From Flavobacteriia bacterium (lineage in GTDB: Bacteria; Bacteroidota; Bacteroidia; Flavobacteriales_D; Crocinitomicaceae): a DNA stretch of 64,000 bases. Numbering within the stretch: the stretch's first letter is position 1; each line of letters opens with the position of its first letter. A program made the translations under genes and the position numbers. Below, piece by piece: positions 28,934 to 37,160 of the stretch. The stretch is taken from positions 17,581-81,580 of the forward strand of contig CANLGD010000005.1 in assembly GCA_947490145.1 (NCBI GenBank). Direction: 5' to 3'. The notes under the pieces were generated by a model. It was not told where the DNA came from and did not search any database. It worked only from the letters and a program-made list of their open reading frames with translations.

Positions 28934-30982
28934 TTAATTCTGATCGATCTTTCTAACCATCGTTAAAATGGTAGCCAAAGCAACGGTTTCTCCAGTTTCG
29001 TCAAAAACATCCACTAAAAACTTCACAATTCCTTTTGCAATGTCGTCTTCTGAACGTTTTTCTTGATCTATTTTTTCTTTTACTGTAAATCTTACACCGA
29101 GTGTCGCTCCTGGATAAACTGGTTTCGTGAAACGCGCTTCTTCAATACCGTAATTCAACAAAACTGGTCCTTTTTTTGGATCAACAAATAAACCAGCAGC
29201 TTTTGAAAGTACAAAATATCCATGTGCTACACGGCGTTCAAAAATTGTTCCTTCCAAAGAAGTTGCATCCATGTGGGCATAAAAGTTATCACCAGAAACA
29301 TTAGCAAAATTTACAATATCAGCATCAGTTACAGTATGTTTGTGTGTAAAAACTGTTTCGCCAATTACCATTTCTTCAAAATGTTTTCTAAAAACATGCG
29401 GATCTGCCTCTGGCATTTCTGCTCCAACTTGAAATTGTTGTGTTATTTGTGTCAAGGTCGTTGGATGTCCTTGAATTGCAGTTCTTTGTAAATAATGCAT
29501 AACTCCTCGTTTTCCACCCATTTCTTCTCCGCCTCCAGCTCTCCCTGGTCCTCCATGTGTCAAAAGTGGCATTGGTGAACCGTGTCCAGTACTCTCCTTT
29601 GCGCAATCTTTGTTTAAAATCAAAATTCTACCGTGCATACTTGCAGCACCAATAACGTATTCGGTTGCTTCTTTGTCATTTGGTGTTACAATTGACGAGA
29701 CCAAAGAACCTTTCCCCATTCTTGCTAACTCAATTGCATCTTCGATGTGCTTATATGGCATAATTGTTGAAACTGGACCGAAGGCTTCAATTTCATGGCA
29801 GTCAGTTTTATTGAAAGGGTCATTATTCATAAATAATATGGGTGAGAAAAATGCTCCTTTTTCAGAATCTCCACCAGTGATTTCTACTTCGTTTACATTT
29901 CCATAAACGATTTCTTGCGATAAAGCCAATCTATTTACGCTTTCTCTCACACGATCAACTTGGATTCTTGTTGCTAAGGAGCCCATGCGAACGCCTTCCA
30001 ACGATGGATCTCCAATTTTTGTTGAAGCCAAACGAGCAGCAATTGCTTTTTGAACTTCATCTAATAAGTTGTCCGGTACAATTATTCTTCTGACAGCTGT
30101 ACATTTTTGTCCAGCTTTTACGGTAATTTCTTTGGTTGTTTCTTTAATGAACAAATCAAATTCAGCTGTTCCAGGTATTGCAAATTTTCCTAAAATTGTT
30201 GCATTCAAAGAATCTGCTTCCAAATTGAAAGCCACACTTTTATCTGCAATTTGTGGCAAAGCTTTCAACACTTTTCCAGTATGTGCACTTCCAGTGAAAG
30301 TTACGGTATCTTCTATATCAACAAAATCAAGTATTCCACGACCCAAACCGCAAACTAATTGCAGCGAACCTTCAGGTAAAATTTTAGAATCAATAATGTC
30401 TTTTACCATTAATTCTGTTAAAAAACAGGTAAACTCTGACGGTTTCACGATACATGGAACGCCAGCCATTAAATTTACAGCGATTTTTTCCAACATTCCC
30501 CAAATTGGAAAATTAAAAGCATTGATATGAATTGCAACCCCTCGCTTAGGAGTCATAATATGATGTCCGATAAAGGATCCATTTTTTGAAAGTGGAGCAG
30601 CAACTCCGTCAACATAATATGGTAAATCAGGAAATTGTTTTCTCAAACTCGCATTCGCAAAAACATTTCCAATTCCTCCTTCAATATCAATCCATGAATC
30701 AACTCTTGTTGCTCCAGTTAAAGCACTTAATTGATAATATGATTCTTTTTTTTCTTGTAAAAATAAAGCCAAAACTTTTAACATTCGGCCTCTTTCTTGG
30801 AAAGTCATTTTACGTAATATGCTTCCTCCAGTGCTCCGACCATAATTTAAAATAGACTCATAATCAAGTCCTTTACTCGAAGTATTGCCGATTAAATCGC
30901 CATTTAAAGCATTGTATAAATTAGTTTCAACACCTTCTCCTGCTTGCCATTTTCCTTGAACGAAATTTTTTACTTGAATCAT
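28934..30982 (-). CDS. paaZ: Bifunctional aldehyde dehydrogenase/enoyl-CoA hydratase PaaZ
   Basis: ALDH domain (NAFNFPIWGMLEKIA, FTGSAHTGK, KAGQKCTAVRRI) fused to a C-terminal MaoC-like hydratase (FANVSGDNFYAHMD...RRVAHGYFVLSKAAGLF). Confidence 0.92.
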   Translation of the reverse strand: MIQVKNFVQGKWQAGEGVETNLYNALNGDLIGNTSSKGLDYESILNYGRSTGGSILRKMTFQERGRMLKVLALFLQEKKESYYQLSALTGATRVDSWIDIEGGIGNVFANASLRKQFPDLPYYVDGVAAPLSKNGSFIGHHIMTPKRGVAIHINAFNFPIWGMLEKIAVNLMAGVPCIVKPSEFTCFLTELMVKDIIDSKILPEGSLQLVCGLGRGILDFVDIEDTVTFTGSAHTGKVLKALPQIADKSVAFNLEADSLNATILGKFAIPGTAEFDLFIKETTKEITVKAGQKCTAVRRIIVPDNLLDEVQKAIAARLASTKIGDPSLEGVRMGSLATRIQVDRVRESVNRLALSQEIVYGNVNEVEITGGDSEKGAFFSPILFMNNDPFNKTDCHEIEAFGPVSTIMPYKHIEDAIELARMGKGSLVSSIVTPNDKEATEYVIGAASMHGRILILNKDCAKESTGHGSPMPLLTHGGPGRAGGGEEMGGKRGVMHYLQRTAIQGHPTTLTQITQQFQVGAEMPEADPHVFRKHFEEMVIGETVFTHKHTVTDADIVNFANVSGDNFYAHMDATSLEGTIFERRVAHGYFVLSKAAGLFVDPKKGPVLLNYGIEEARFTKPVYPGATLGVRFTVKEKIDQEKRSEDDIAKGIVKFLVDVFDETGETVALATILTMVRKIDQN

Positions 30983-31187
30983 TTTTAAAAATTTTTGTTA
31001 AAGTTAAACAAGATTTCAAAAAGAGTATTATAAAATTGAAAAATATAAGCTATAAATCAATAATTAGAACTAACTTCACCAAAGTTCTAGCAAATTTTCA
31101 AATAATAATTTAGGCATTGATTAAAGCCTGAAATTTTCCTTTTCAACTTACAAAAAGTATTTTTGCTTTAAATTTCAATTTTTTTAA

Positions 31188-31421
31188 ATGAGTTGGTTAA
31201 TTAAAAATAATAAGTTACAAAAAGAATTCTCTTTTAAATCGCAGACAGAGTTGGCAATTTTCATGCTTAAAATTGCGCAATATGCGGACGAAGTTTCTCA
31301 TCACCCCGATATTCAAATTTATAAATGCTCGTTTATTAATATTGAATTATTTACTCATGAAACTAATACAATAAGTGAAAAAGACTACCAACTTGCAAAA
31401 TTTATTGATACTGCTTATTAA
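31188..31421 (+). CDS. 4a-hydroxytetrahydrobiopterin dehydratase (PCD/DCoH)
   Basis: FMLKIAQYADEVSHHPDIQIYKCSFINIELFTHETNTISEKDYQLAKFID. Confidence 0.85.
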   Translation: MSWLIKNNKLQKEFSFKSQTELAIFMLKIAQYADEVSHHPDIQIYKCSFINIELFTHETNTISEKDYQLAKFIDTAY

Positions 31422-31470
31422 AAATAGAGCAAAAACCTTACCTTTGTAAAAAAACGAAATAATATTAAAC

Positions 31471-32358
31471 ATGAGAAAACAGCCGACAATTTTCTTTTAT
31501 TTACTGGGAGCTTATGTTATTTTGCAATTTTCTTGGTGGGCTTATCATATCATTCAATTAACACAAGAAGTTGGTTATCCAGAAGCTGCAGTCAGTAAGA
31601 GAATTGGAATGATTATCGGTGAAGGTTTGGTTTTCTTTTTGATTTTAATTTTTGGTTTGTGGAGAATTATGAAATCCATTAAAAAGGAACATGAATTAGC
31701 AAAAAGACAACATAACTTTTTACTTTCTGTGACACATGAGTTAAAAACTCCTTTAGCCTCAACTAAATTATATCTGCAAACTTTGTTGAAAAGAAATTTT
31801 GAAGCGGAAAAACGAGAAGAACTTTTACAAAAAGCACTTTTAGAAAATTTACGTTTAGAAGAAATAGTTGATGCAATTTTGATATCTGCTAGAATAGAAA
31901 ATAGAACTTTTGAAATACACAAAGAAAAAATTAATTTGGCAGATGAAATTCAGAAGATTGTAATGCAATACATTCCAAAATACAGTAAAGAATTTTTTAA
32001 ATTGAACATCAAAGATACAGAAATTGAAACCGATATTTTTATGTTCAAAACAATTGTCATAAATTTAATTGAGAATGCTATAAAATATGCAGGAACGGAG
32101 AAAATAATTAATATTGAATTAACAAAAAAAGAACAACGTAATTTATTACGTATATCCGATTTTGGGCCAGGAATTTCAAAAGAAAATAGAGAAATTATCT
32201 TTCAAAAATTTGTTAGACTTGAAAATGAAGAAACAAGGTCAAAAAAAGGAACAGGTTTGGGACTTTTTATCGTGAAAGAATTTACAAATCTAATAGGGGG
32301 AGAAATTGAATACAAAGAAAATGTGCCCAGTGGAGCTATTTTCGAACTTACTTTTTAA
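31471..32358 (+). CDS. Sensor histidine kinase
   Basis: Two TM segments, SVTHELKTPLASTKLYLQTL H-box, NLIENAIKYAG, DFGPGISKENREIIFQKF, GTGLGLFIVKEF. Confidence 0.88.
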   Translation: MRKQPTIFFYLLGAYVILQFSWWAYHIIQLTQEVGYPEAAVSKRIGMIIGEGLVFFLILIFGLWRIMKSIKKEHELAKRQHNFLLSVTHELKTPLASTKLYLQTLLKRNFEAEKREELLQKALLENLRLEEIVDAILISARIENRTFEIHKEKINLADEIQKIVMQYIPKYSKEFFKLNIKDTEIETDIFMFKTIVINLIENAIKYAGTEKIINIELTKKEQRNLLRISDFGPGISKENREIIFQKFVRLENEETRSKKGTGLGLFIVKEFTNLIGGEIEYKENVPSGAIFELTF

Positions 32359-32368
32359 ATAGACAGTT

Positions 32369-32438
32369 AGATTTTAAGATGTTAGGACATATTTACACAA
32401 AAGTCCTAATAGCTTGATATCCAAAAGTCCTAATATCT
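32369..32438. repeat. Imperfect palindrome in the kinase-gpmI spacer
   Basis: AGATGTTAGGAC (32377-32388) versus reverse complement of GTCCTAATATCT (32427-32438), 11/12; GTCCTAATA also occurs at 32403. Confidence 0.5.
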
Positions 32439-32446
32439 GGAACAAG

Positions 32447-33964
32447 GTGAAAAAAAACGTAGGATTAATTATTTTAGATGGTTGGGGTCTCGGAGATCAC
32501 TCGCAATCTGACGCTATATATAATGCAAATACTCCATATATGGATTATCTTTTGCAAACTTACCCAAATGCAACCTTAAACACTTCTGGTGAAGATGTAG
32601 GTTTACCAGACGGGCAAATGGGAAATTCAGAAGTTGGCCATTTGAATATTGGTGCTGGAAGAATCGTATATCAAGAACTTAGTCGCATAAATTTATCAAT
32701 TAGTGATGGTGAGTTTTTTGAAAATGAGCAGTTAAAAAAAGCATTTCAAACAGCGAAAGATAAAAATGTTGCAATTCATTTTATGGGTTTAGTTTCAAAA
32801 GGCGGTGTTCATAGTTCACAAGATCATTTGTATGCCCTATGCAAAATGGCGGAAGATTGTAAAATTGAAAATTCATTCATTCATGCTTTTACAGATGGTA
32901 GAGATTGTGACCCAAAAAGTGGATTGAATTTCATGAAAGAATTGCTCGAAAAAGAGAATATCAAATCAACAAAAATCGCATCCATTATTGGAAGATATTT
33001 TGCAATGGATCGAGATAATCGTTGGGAAAGAGTAAAAAAAGCATATGATGCAATGGTTAATGGAATTGGAGAACCGTTTGATAATCCAATTGAAGCATTT
33101 GAAAAATCGTATCAAAATAACATTACTGATGAATTTTTTAAACCAACGGTGGTATCAAATGATCCAAATTCTCGCATAAAAGATGGTGATGTTGTTATTT
33201 CATTTAATTTTAGAACAGATAGACCTAGAGAAATAACAATTGCATTAACGCAAAAAGATTTTGCAGATCAAAACATGCATAAACTTAATTTGGAATATTA
33301 CACCATGACTAATTATGATGCAAGTTTTAAAAATGTGGAGGTAATTTTTGACAAGGATAATTTAAAAAATACCTTGGGTGAAGTTCTTTCTAAGTTAGGA
33401 AAAACACAAATTCGAATTGCTGAAACAGAAAAATATCCACATGTTACCTTCTTTTTTAGCGGAGGAAGAGAAATCGAATTTGAAGGAGAAAATCGTATTA
33501 TGGTGAATTCTCCAAAGGTTGCAACGTATGATTTACAGCCTGAAATGAGTGCTTTTGAAGTAAAAGAAAAAATCATCGCTGAAATAGAAAAAAACAAACC
33601 AAATTTCTTTTGTTTGAATTTTGCAAATCCAGATATGGTTGGGCATACCGGAATTTATAAGGCGATCATTAAGGCTGTAGAAACAATCGATTCTTGTTTA
33701 AAAGAAGTCAGTGAAGCTGCCAAAAAATTAGATTATGAATTAATTATAATCGCTGATCATGGCAATGCTGACTTTGCTTTAAACGCTGATGGCAGTCCGA
33801 ATACAGCTCATTCTTTAAATCCTGTTCCATTTATCTTGGTAACAAATGATAAGGTAAAGTTGAACAGTGGGATTTTAGCTGATGTTGCGCCAACGATTTT
33901 AAACAGAATGAAACTTGCCTCTCCATTAGAAATGACAGGCAAAAATTTGGTTGAAAATTATTGA
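32447..33964 (+). CDS. gpmI: 2,3-bisphosphoglycerate-independent phosphoglycerate mutase
   Basis: VGLIILDGWGLG, GQMGNSEVGHLNIGAGRIVYQ, HAFTDGRDCDPKSG, NFANPDMVGHTG, IADHGNAD; probable GTG start. Confidence 0.93.
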   Translation: MKKNVGLIILDGWGLGDHSQSDAIYNANTPYMDYLLQTYPNATLNTSGEDVGLPDGQMGNSEVGHLNIGAGRIVYQELSRINLSISDGEFFENEQLKKAFQTAKDKNVAIHFMGLVSKGGVHSSQDHLYALCKMAEDCKIENSFIHAFTDGRDCDPKSGLNFMKELLEKENIKSTKIASIIGRYFAMDRDNRWERVKKAYDAMVNGIGEPFDNPIEAFEKSYQNNITDEFFKPTVVSNDPNSRIKDGDVVISFNFRTDRPREITIALTQKDFADQNMHKLNLEYYTMTNYDASFKNVEVIFDKDNLKNTLGEVLSKLGKTQIRIAETEKYPHVTFFFSGGREIEFEGENRIMVNSPKVATYDLQPEMSAFEVKEKIIAEIEKNKPNFFCLNFANPDMVGHTGIYKAIIKAVETIDSCLKEVSEAAKKLDYELIIIADHGNADFALNADGSPNTAHSLNPVPFILVTNDKVKLNSGILADVAPTILNRMKLASPLEMTGKNLVENY

Positions 33965-34059
33965 ATAACAAAAAATTAAAATATCCCTTTTACCATATAG
34001 TGAAATACAAAAGATAGTTTTTTGTGGCTATTACAATCTACAAAAAACCAATCTAGATT

Positions 34060-34800
34060 CTATAAATTCTCTAAAATCCTAAAGAAAATATCTCTTTTTG
34101 CTGGGGAAATTGGAACTTCTGAACCATCTTTCATAATTACAGTCCCACCGTTAGCTTTATCGTAACGATCAACAAAATCTAAGTTCACCAAATGAGATTG
34201 CTGAACACGCAAGAAGTTATGTCCTGTCAATAAGGTTTCATAATCTTTTAATGTTTTAGAAACCAATATTTTTTTGTGGTCAACCAAATAAAATGAAGTA
34301 TAGTTTCTATCTGCTTCGCAACGAATAATTTTATCCAAATCAATTACATGAACACTTTCTTGTGTTTTTAAAACCAGCCTTCTTTTTTGAGAAGGTTGAA
34401 TATTTTGTTGCAAGGCATCATATTGAGATTCTTCTCTCTTATGATCAATACTTTCAATTGCTTTTTCAATAGATTTTTTTAACTCTTCAGGATCAATTGG
34501 CTTTAAAATATAATCCAAAGCACTGAATTTTATAGCTTTAATAGCAAATTCTTCATGAGCAGTAATGAATATTACTTCAAAATTTTTTTGAGGAATCATT
34601 TTCAACATATCAAAACCTGTTCCGTCAGGCATTTGAATATCTAAAAAAACAATATCCGGTTTTATTTCTTGAATTGCTTTTAATCCAGATACAACATTTT
34701 CACCAACTGGAAAGGTTTCAATTCCAAGATCAAAAGATTCTATTAACTTTGCAATTAATTCCCTTGTTCTTTTTTCATCATCTATTATTACTGCCTTCAT
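34060..34800 (-). CDS. LytTR-family response regulator
   Basis: KAVIIDDEKRTRELI, DIVFLDIQMPDGTGFD receiver domain; C-terminal LytTR DNA-binding domain FLRVQQSHLVNLDFVDRYDKANGGTVIMKDGSEVPIS. Confidence 0.9.
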   Translation of the reverse strand: MKAVIIDDEKRTRELIAKLIESFDLGIETFPVGENVVSGLKAIQEIKPDIVFLDIQMPDGTGFDMLKMIPQKNFEVIFITAHEEFAIKAIKFSALDYILKPIDPEELKKSIEKAIESIDHKREESQYDALQQNIQPSQKRRLVLKTQESVHVIDLDKIIRCEADRNYTSFYLVDHKKILVSKTLKDYETLLTGHNFLRVQQSHLVNLDFVDRYDKANGGTVIMKDGSEVPISPAKRDIFFRILENL

Positions 34801-34872
34801 AAGTGATTAATTCTTAAACCGTTTGTAGTAGAAAAAGTAGTTTTTCATTTCTCAGTAAAGTAAAAGTAATAA

Positions 34873-37077
34873 TTAAATTTGATTTTCAATACGATAAGGT
34901 ATAGAAATTAATACTTTTGTTCCTGTTTCTTTTATTTTATCATAATCTTCAATTTGTAAAAAACCATCTGAGCGGTATTTTTTATTTAAATTATCAATTC
35001 TATCTTTGGTGATTTTCAAGGCCATACTTTTATGTTCACTACTTTTCTTATTAATTTCTGATCCTTTTCTGCCTACTCCATTATCTTTAACAGTAATTCT
35101 GAGCATACTTCCTTCTTTGAAAAAATGAATATTGATAAATCCATCTTCGATGAGGTGCAGGCGACCGTGTTCAATTGCATTTTCAATAAATGGTTGCGTA
35201 ATCATCGGTGGAATAACAGCTTCCTCCTCGTAAAGAACCTCATCTACAGTAATTTTGTACTCAAAACGGTCCTCAAATCGCATTTTTTGAATATTCAGGT
35301 ATTTATCTAAAATTTCAAATTCAGTTTTAATGGGAATTGATTCTTTGGAAGAATTCTCTAAAATTAAACGCATTAATTTTGAGAAATTAACCAAGAATTT
35401 AGAAGAATTTTTGGTGTCGTTATCATAAATATAACTTTGAATTACCGACATTGCATTAAAGACAAAATGCGGATTCATTTGCGCGCGCAACAACGTTTGA
35501 TTCATCTCCGCTTGCTGCTGCTGTGATTTTATTTTTGTTTGATTCCAACGATAGAACCCAATGATTCCTGCTAATAACATTAAAACTACAAATCCCAAAA
35601 TAATATATGCTTGAAGATTTGATTTTAATTCTGAATTTTCCAATAAGGAAGTATTTAAAGCAATTTTTTGTCTCTGCCTTTCCAAGGAATCTGTTTTCAA
35701 TAAATTATCTCGATCTCTCTGTTCAGATCGATAAAGTTCACTCAATTCAGCAATATTTTTTGTCGATTCAATAGTTCTGGCACTATCGGAATAACTTGCA
35801 TACATCTTCAAATATTTATAAGCAAGAATTTGATTTCCCGTTTTGAAATAAACATCTGAAATTGTTTGATATGTTGGATAAACAGAACTTTTATATCCAT
35901 ATTGTGAACGGATATCAACTGAACGATTCAAATAATTTAAAGCATTTGCATATTTTCCTTGCTTTTCGAAAACGTATCCAACATTGTGATATACAGTTGC
36001 AATTTTTTCTTTATTAGAGCTTGATTCGAAATAAACCAATGCTTTGTTATAATTACTTAGAGCTTTCGAAAATTCTTTTTGCTCACGATAAATATCACCA
36101 ATTGTGTTGTGCGCATTACCTAAACCTTCATAATCATTGTATGGAAGTAATAATTTCAGTGCTTTTCGCTGGTTTTCAAGTGCTTTCTGATATTCTTTTT
36201 TAATTTTGTACACGATTCCTAAGTCAATCTGCGCCAATGCTACTGTTCTTTTATCTTTTATTTTTAAAGCTGTTTCTATCGCATTTAAAAAATAAAATTC
36301 AGCATCTTTATAATTTTGAATTGCAAGTTGTGCTTCACCAATATTGATAGAATATTTAGCAATTTTAGCGTAATCACCTTCTTCATTTGCCAGTTGTAGT
36401 GCACTTAAATTTTTGGATGCACTTAGTTCAATTTGACCAAAATAATTAAAAACTGTTGCCTGATTATTAAATGCCTCAGAAAGCACTTTTTTATTAGCAG
36501 ATCTTCTTGCAAATTGAATACATTCTAAGGTATAGTAATTTGCAGAATCTTTCATGTTTTTTATCATGTAAGACTGAGATAAAAGCCGGTAAGTTTTAGA
36601 AATTTCTTTGTTATTTCGCAAACGTTTACTCAATTTCAAGGCATCCTTTAAGTAATAATTTGCCTCATCCATTTCACGGTGATACAAATGATAATCAGCT
36701 AAACGTTGATAAATATCTATCTTAATAGCTTGACTAGGAAACTGACTTATAAAACTTTGTAAATCAATAACTTTAGAAAAATACAACTCTTTATCTCCAT
36801 TCAACAAATCAACTTCTGCATCAAAAACTTTTGATAAATAGCGAGCGGAATCGGATGAACCATAACTTAAATTAAGTAGCGATTTTCGTATTGAATCAGC
36901 CTTACTGTAATTATTTATTTGATAAAATTTGGCTAAATTATATAATTTTAGAAAGCGTTTACTTGGTTCCTGTTCGCTAGAATATTCCTTTAATAATTTT
37001 TTTTCATTCAAATTTTGACCAAAAAAATTGCCTTTCATCAAAAAAAGTAACAATAAAATTTTAATCAAATTTGCCAT
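34873..37077 (-). CDS. TPR-containing LytS-type sensor histidine kinase
   Basis: TPR repeats, one TM, and LRAQMNPHFVFNAMSVIQSYI (His_kinase family) with PPMITQPFIENAIEHG; adjacent to its likely LytTR partner. Confidence 0.9.
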   Translation of the reverse strand: MANLIKILLLLFLMKGNFFGQNLNEKKLLKEYSSEQEPSKRFLKLYNLAKFYQINNYSKADSIRKSLLNLSYGSSDSARYLSKVFDAEVDLLNGDKELYFSKVIDLQSFISQFPSQAIKIDIYQRLADYHLYHREMDEANYYLKDALKLSKRLRNNKEISKTYRLLSQSYMIKNMKDSANYYTLECIQFARRSANKKVLSEAFNNQATVFNYFGQIELSASKNLSALQLANEEGDYAKIAKYSINIGEAQLAIQNYKDAEFYFLNAIETALKIKDKRTVALAQIDLGIVYKIKKEYQKALENQRKALKLLLPYNDYEGLGNAHNTIGDIYREQKEFSKALSNYNKALVYFESSSNKEKIATVYHNVGYVFEKQGKYANALNYLNRSVDIRSQYGYKSSVYPTYQTISDVYFKTGNQILAYKYLKMYASYSDSARTIESTKNIAELSELYRSEQRDRDNLLKTDSLERQRQKIALNTSLLENSELKSNLQAYIILGFVVLMLLAGIIGFYRWNQTKIKSQQQQAEMNQTLLRAQMNPHFVFNAMSVIQSYIYDNDTKNSSKFLVNFSKLMRLILENSSKESIPIKTEFEILDKYLNIQKMRFEDRFEYKITVDEVLYEEEAVIPPMITQPFIENAIEHGRLHLIEDGFINIHFFKEGSMLRITVKDNGVGRKGSEINKKSSEHKSMALKITKDRIDNLNKKYRSDGFLQIEDYDKIKETGTKVLISIPYRIENQI

Positions 37078-37160
37078 AAATCTTGCTTTCTATATCGTTA
37101 AAGTGACGAATATACACTAAAATTATCTTATCTTTACGCTTTTTATTAAATTTTTAGAAA

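Noticed and set aside
29222-30855. Plus-strand ORFs antisense to paaZ (29222, 29610, 30069, 30586)
   Set aside because: Antisense to a well-supported CDS, with no promoter or family support.
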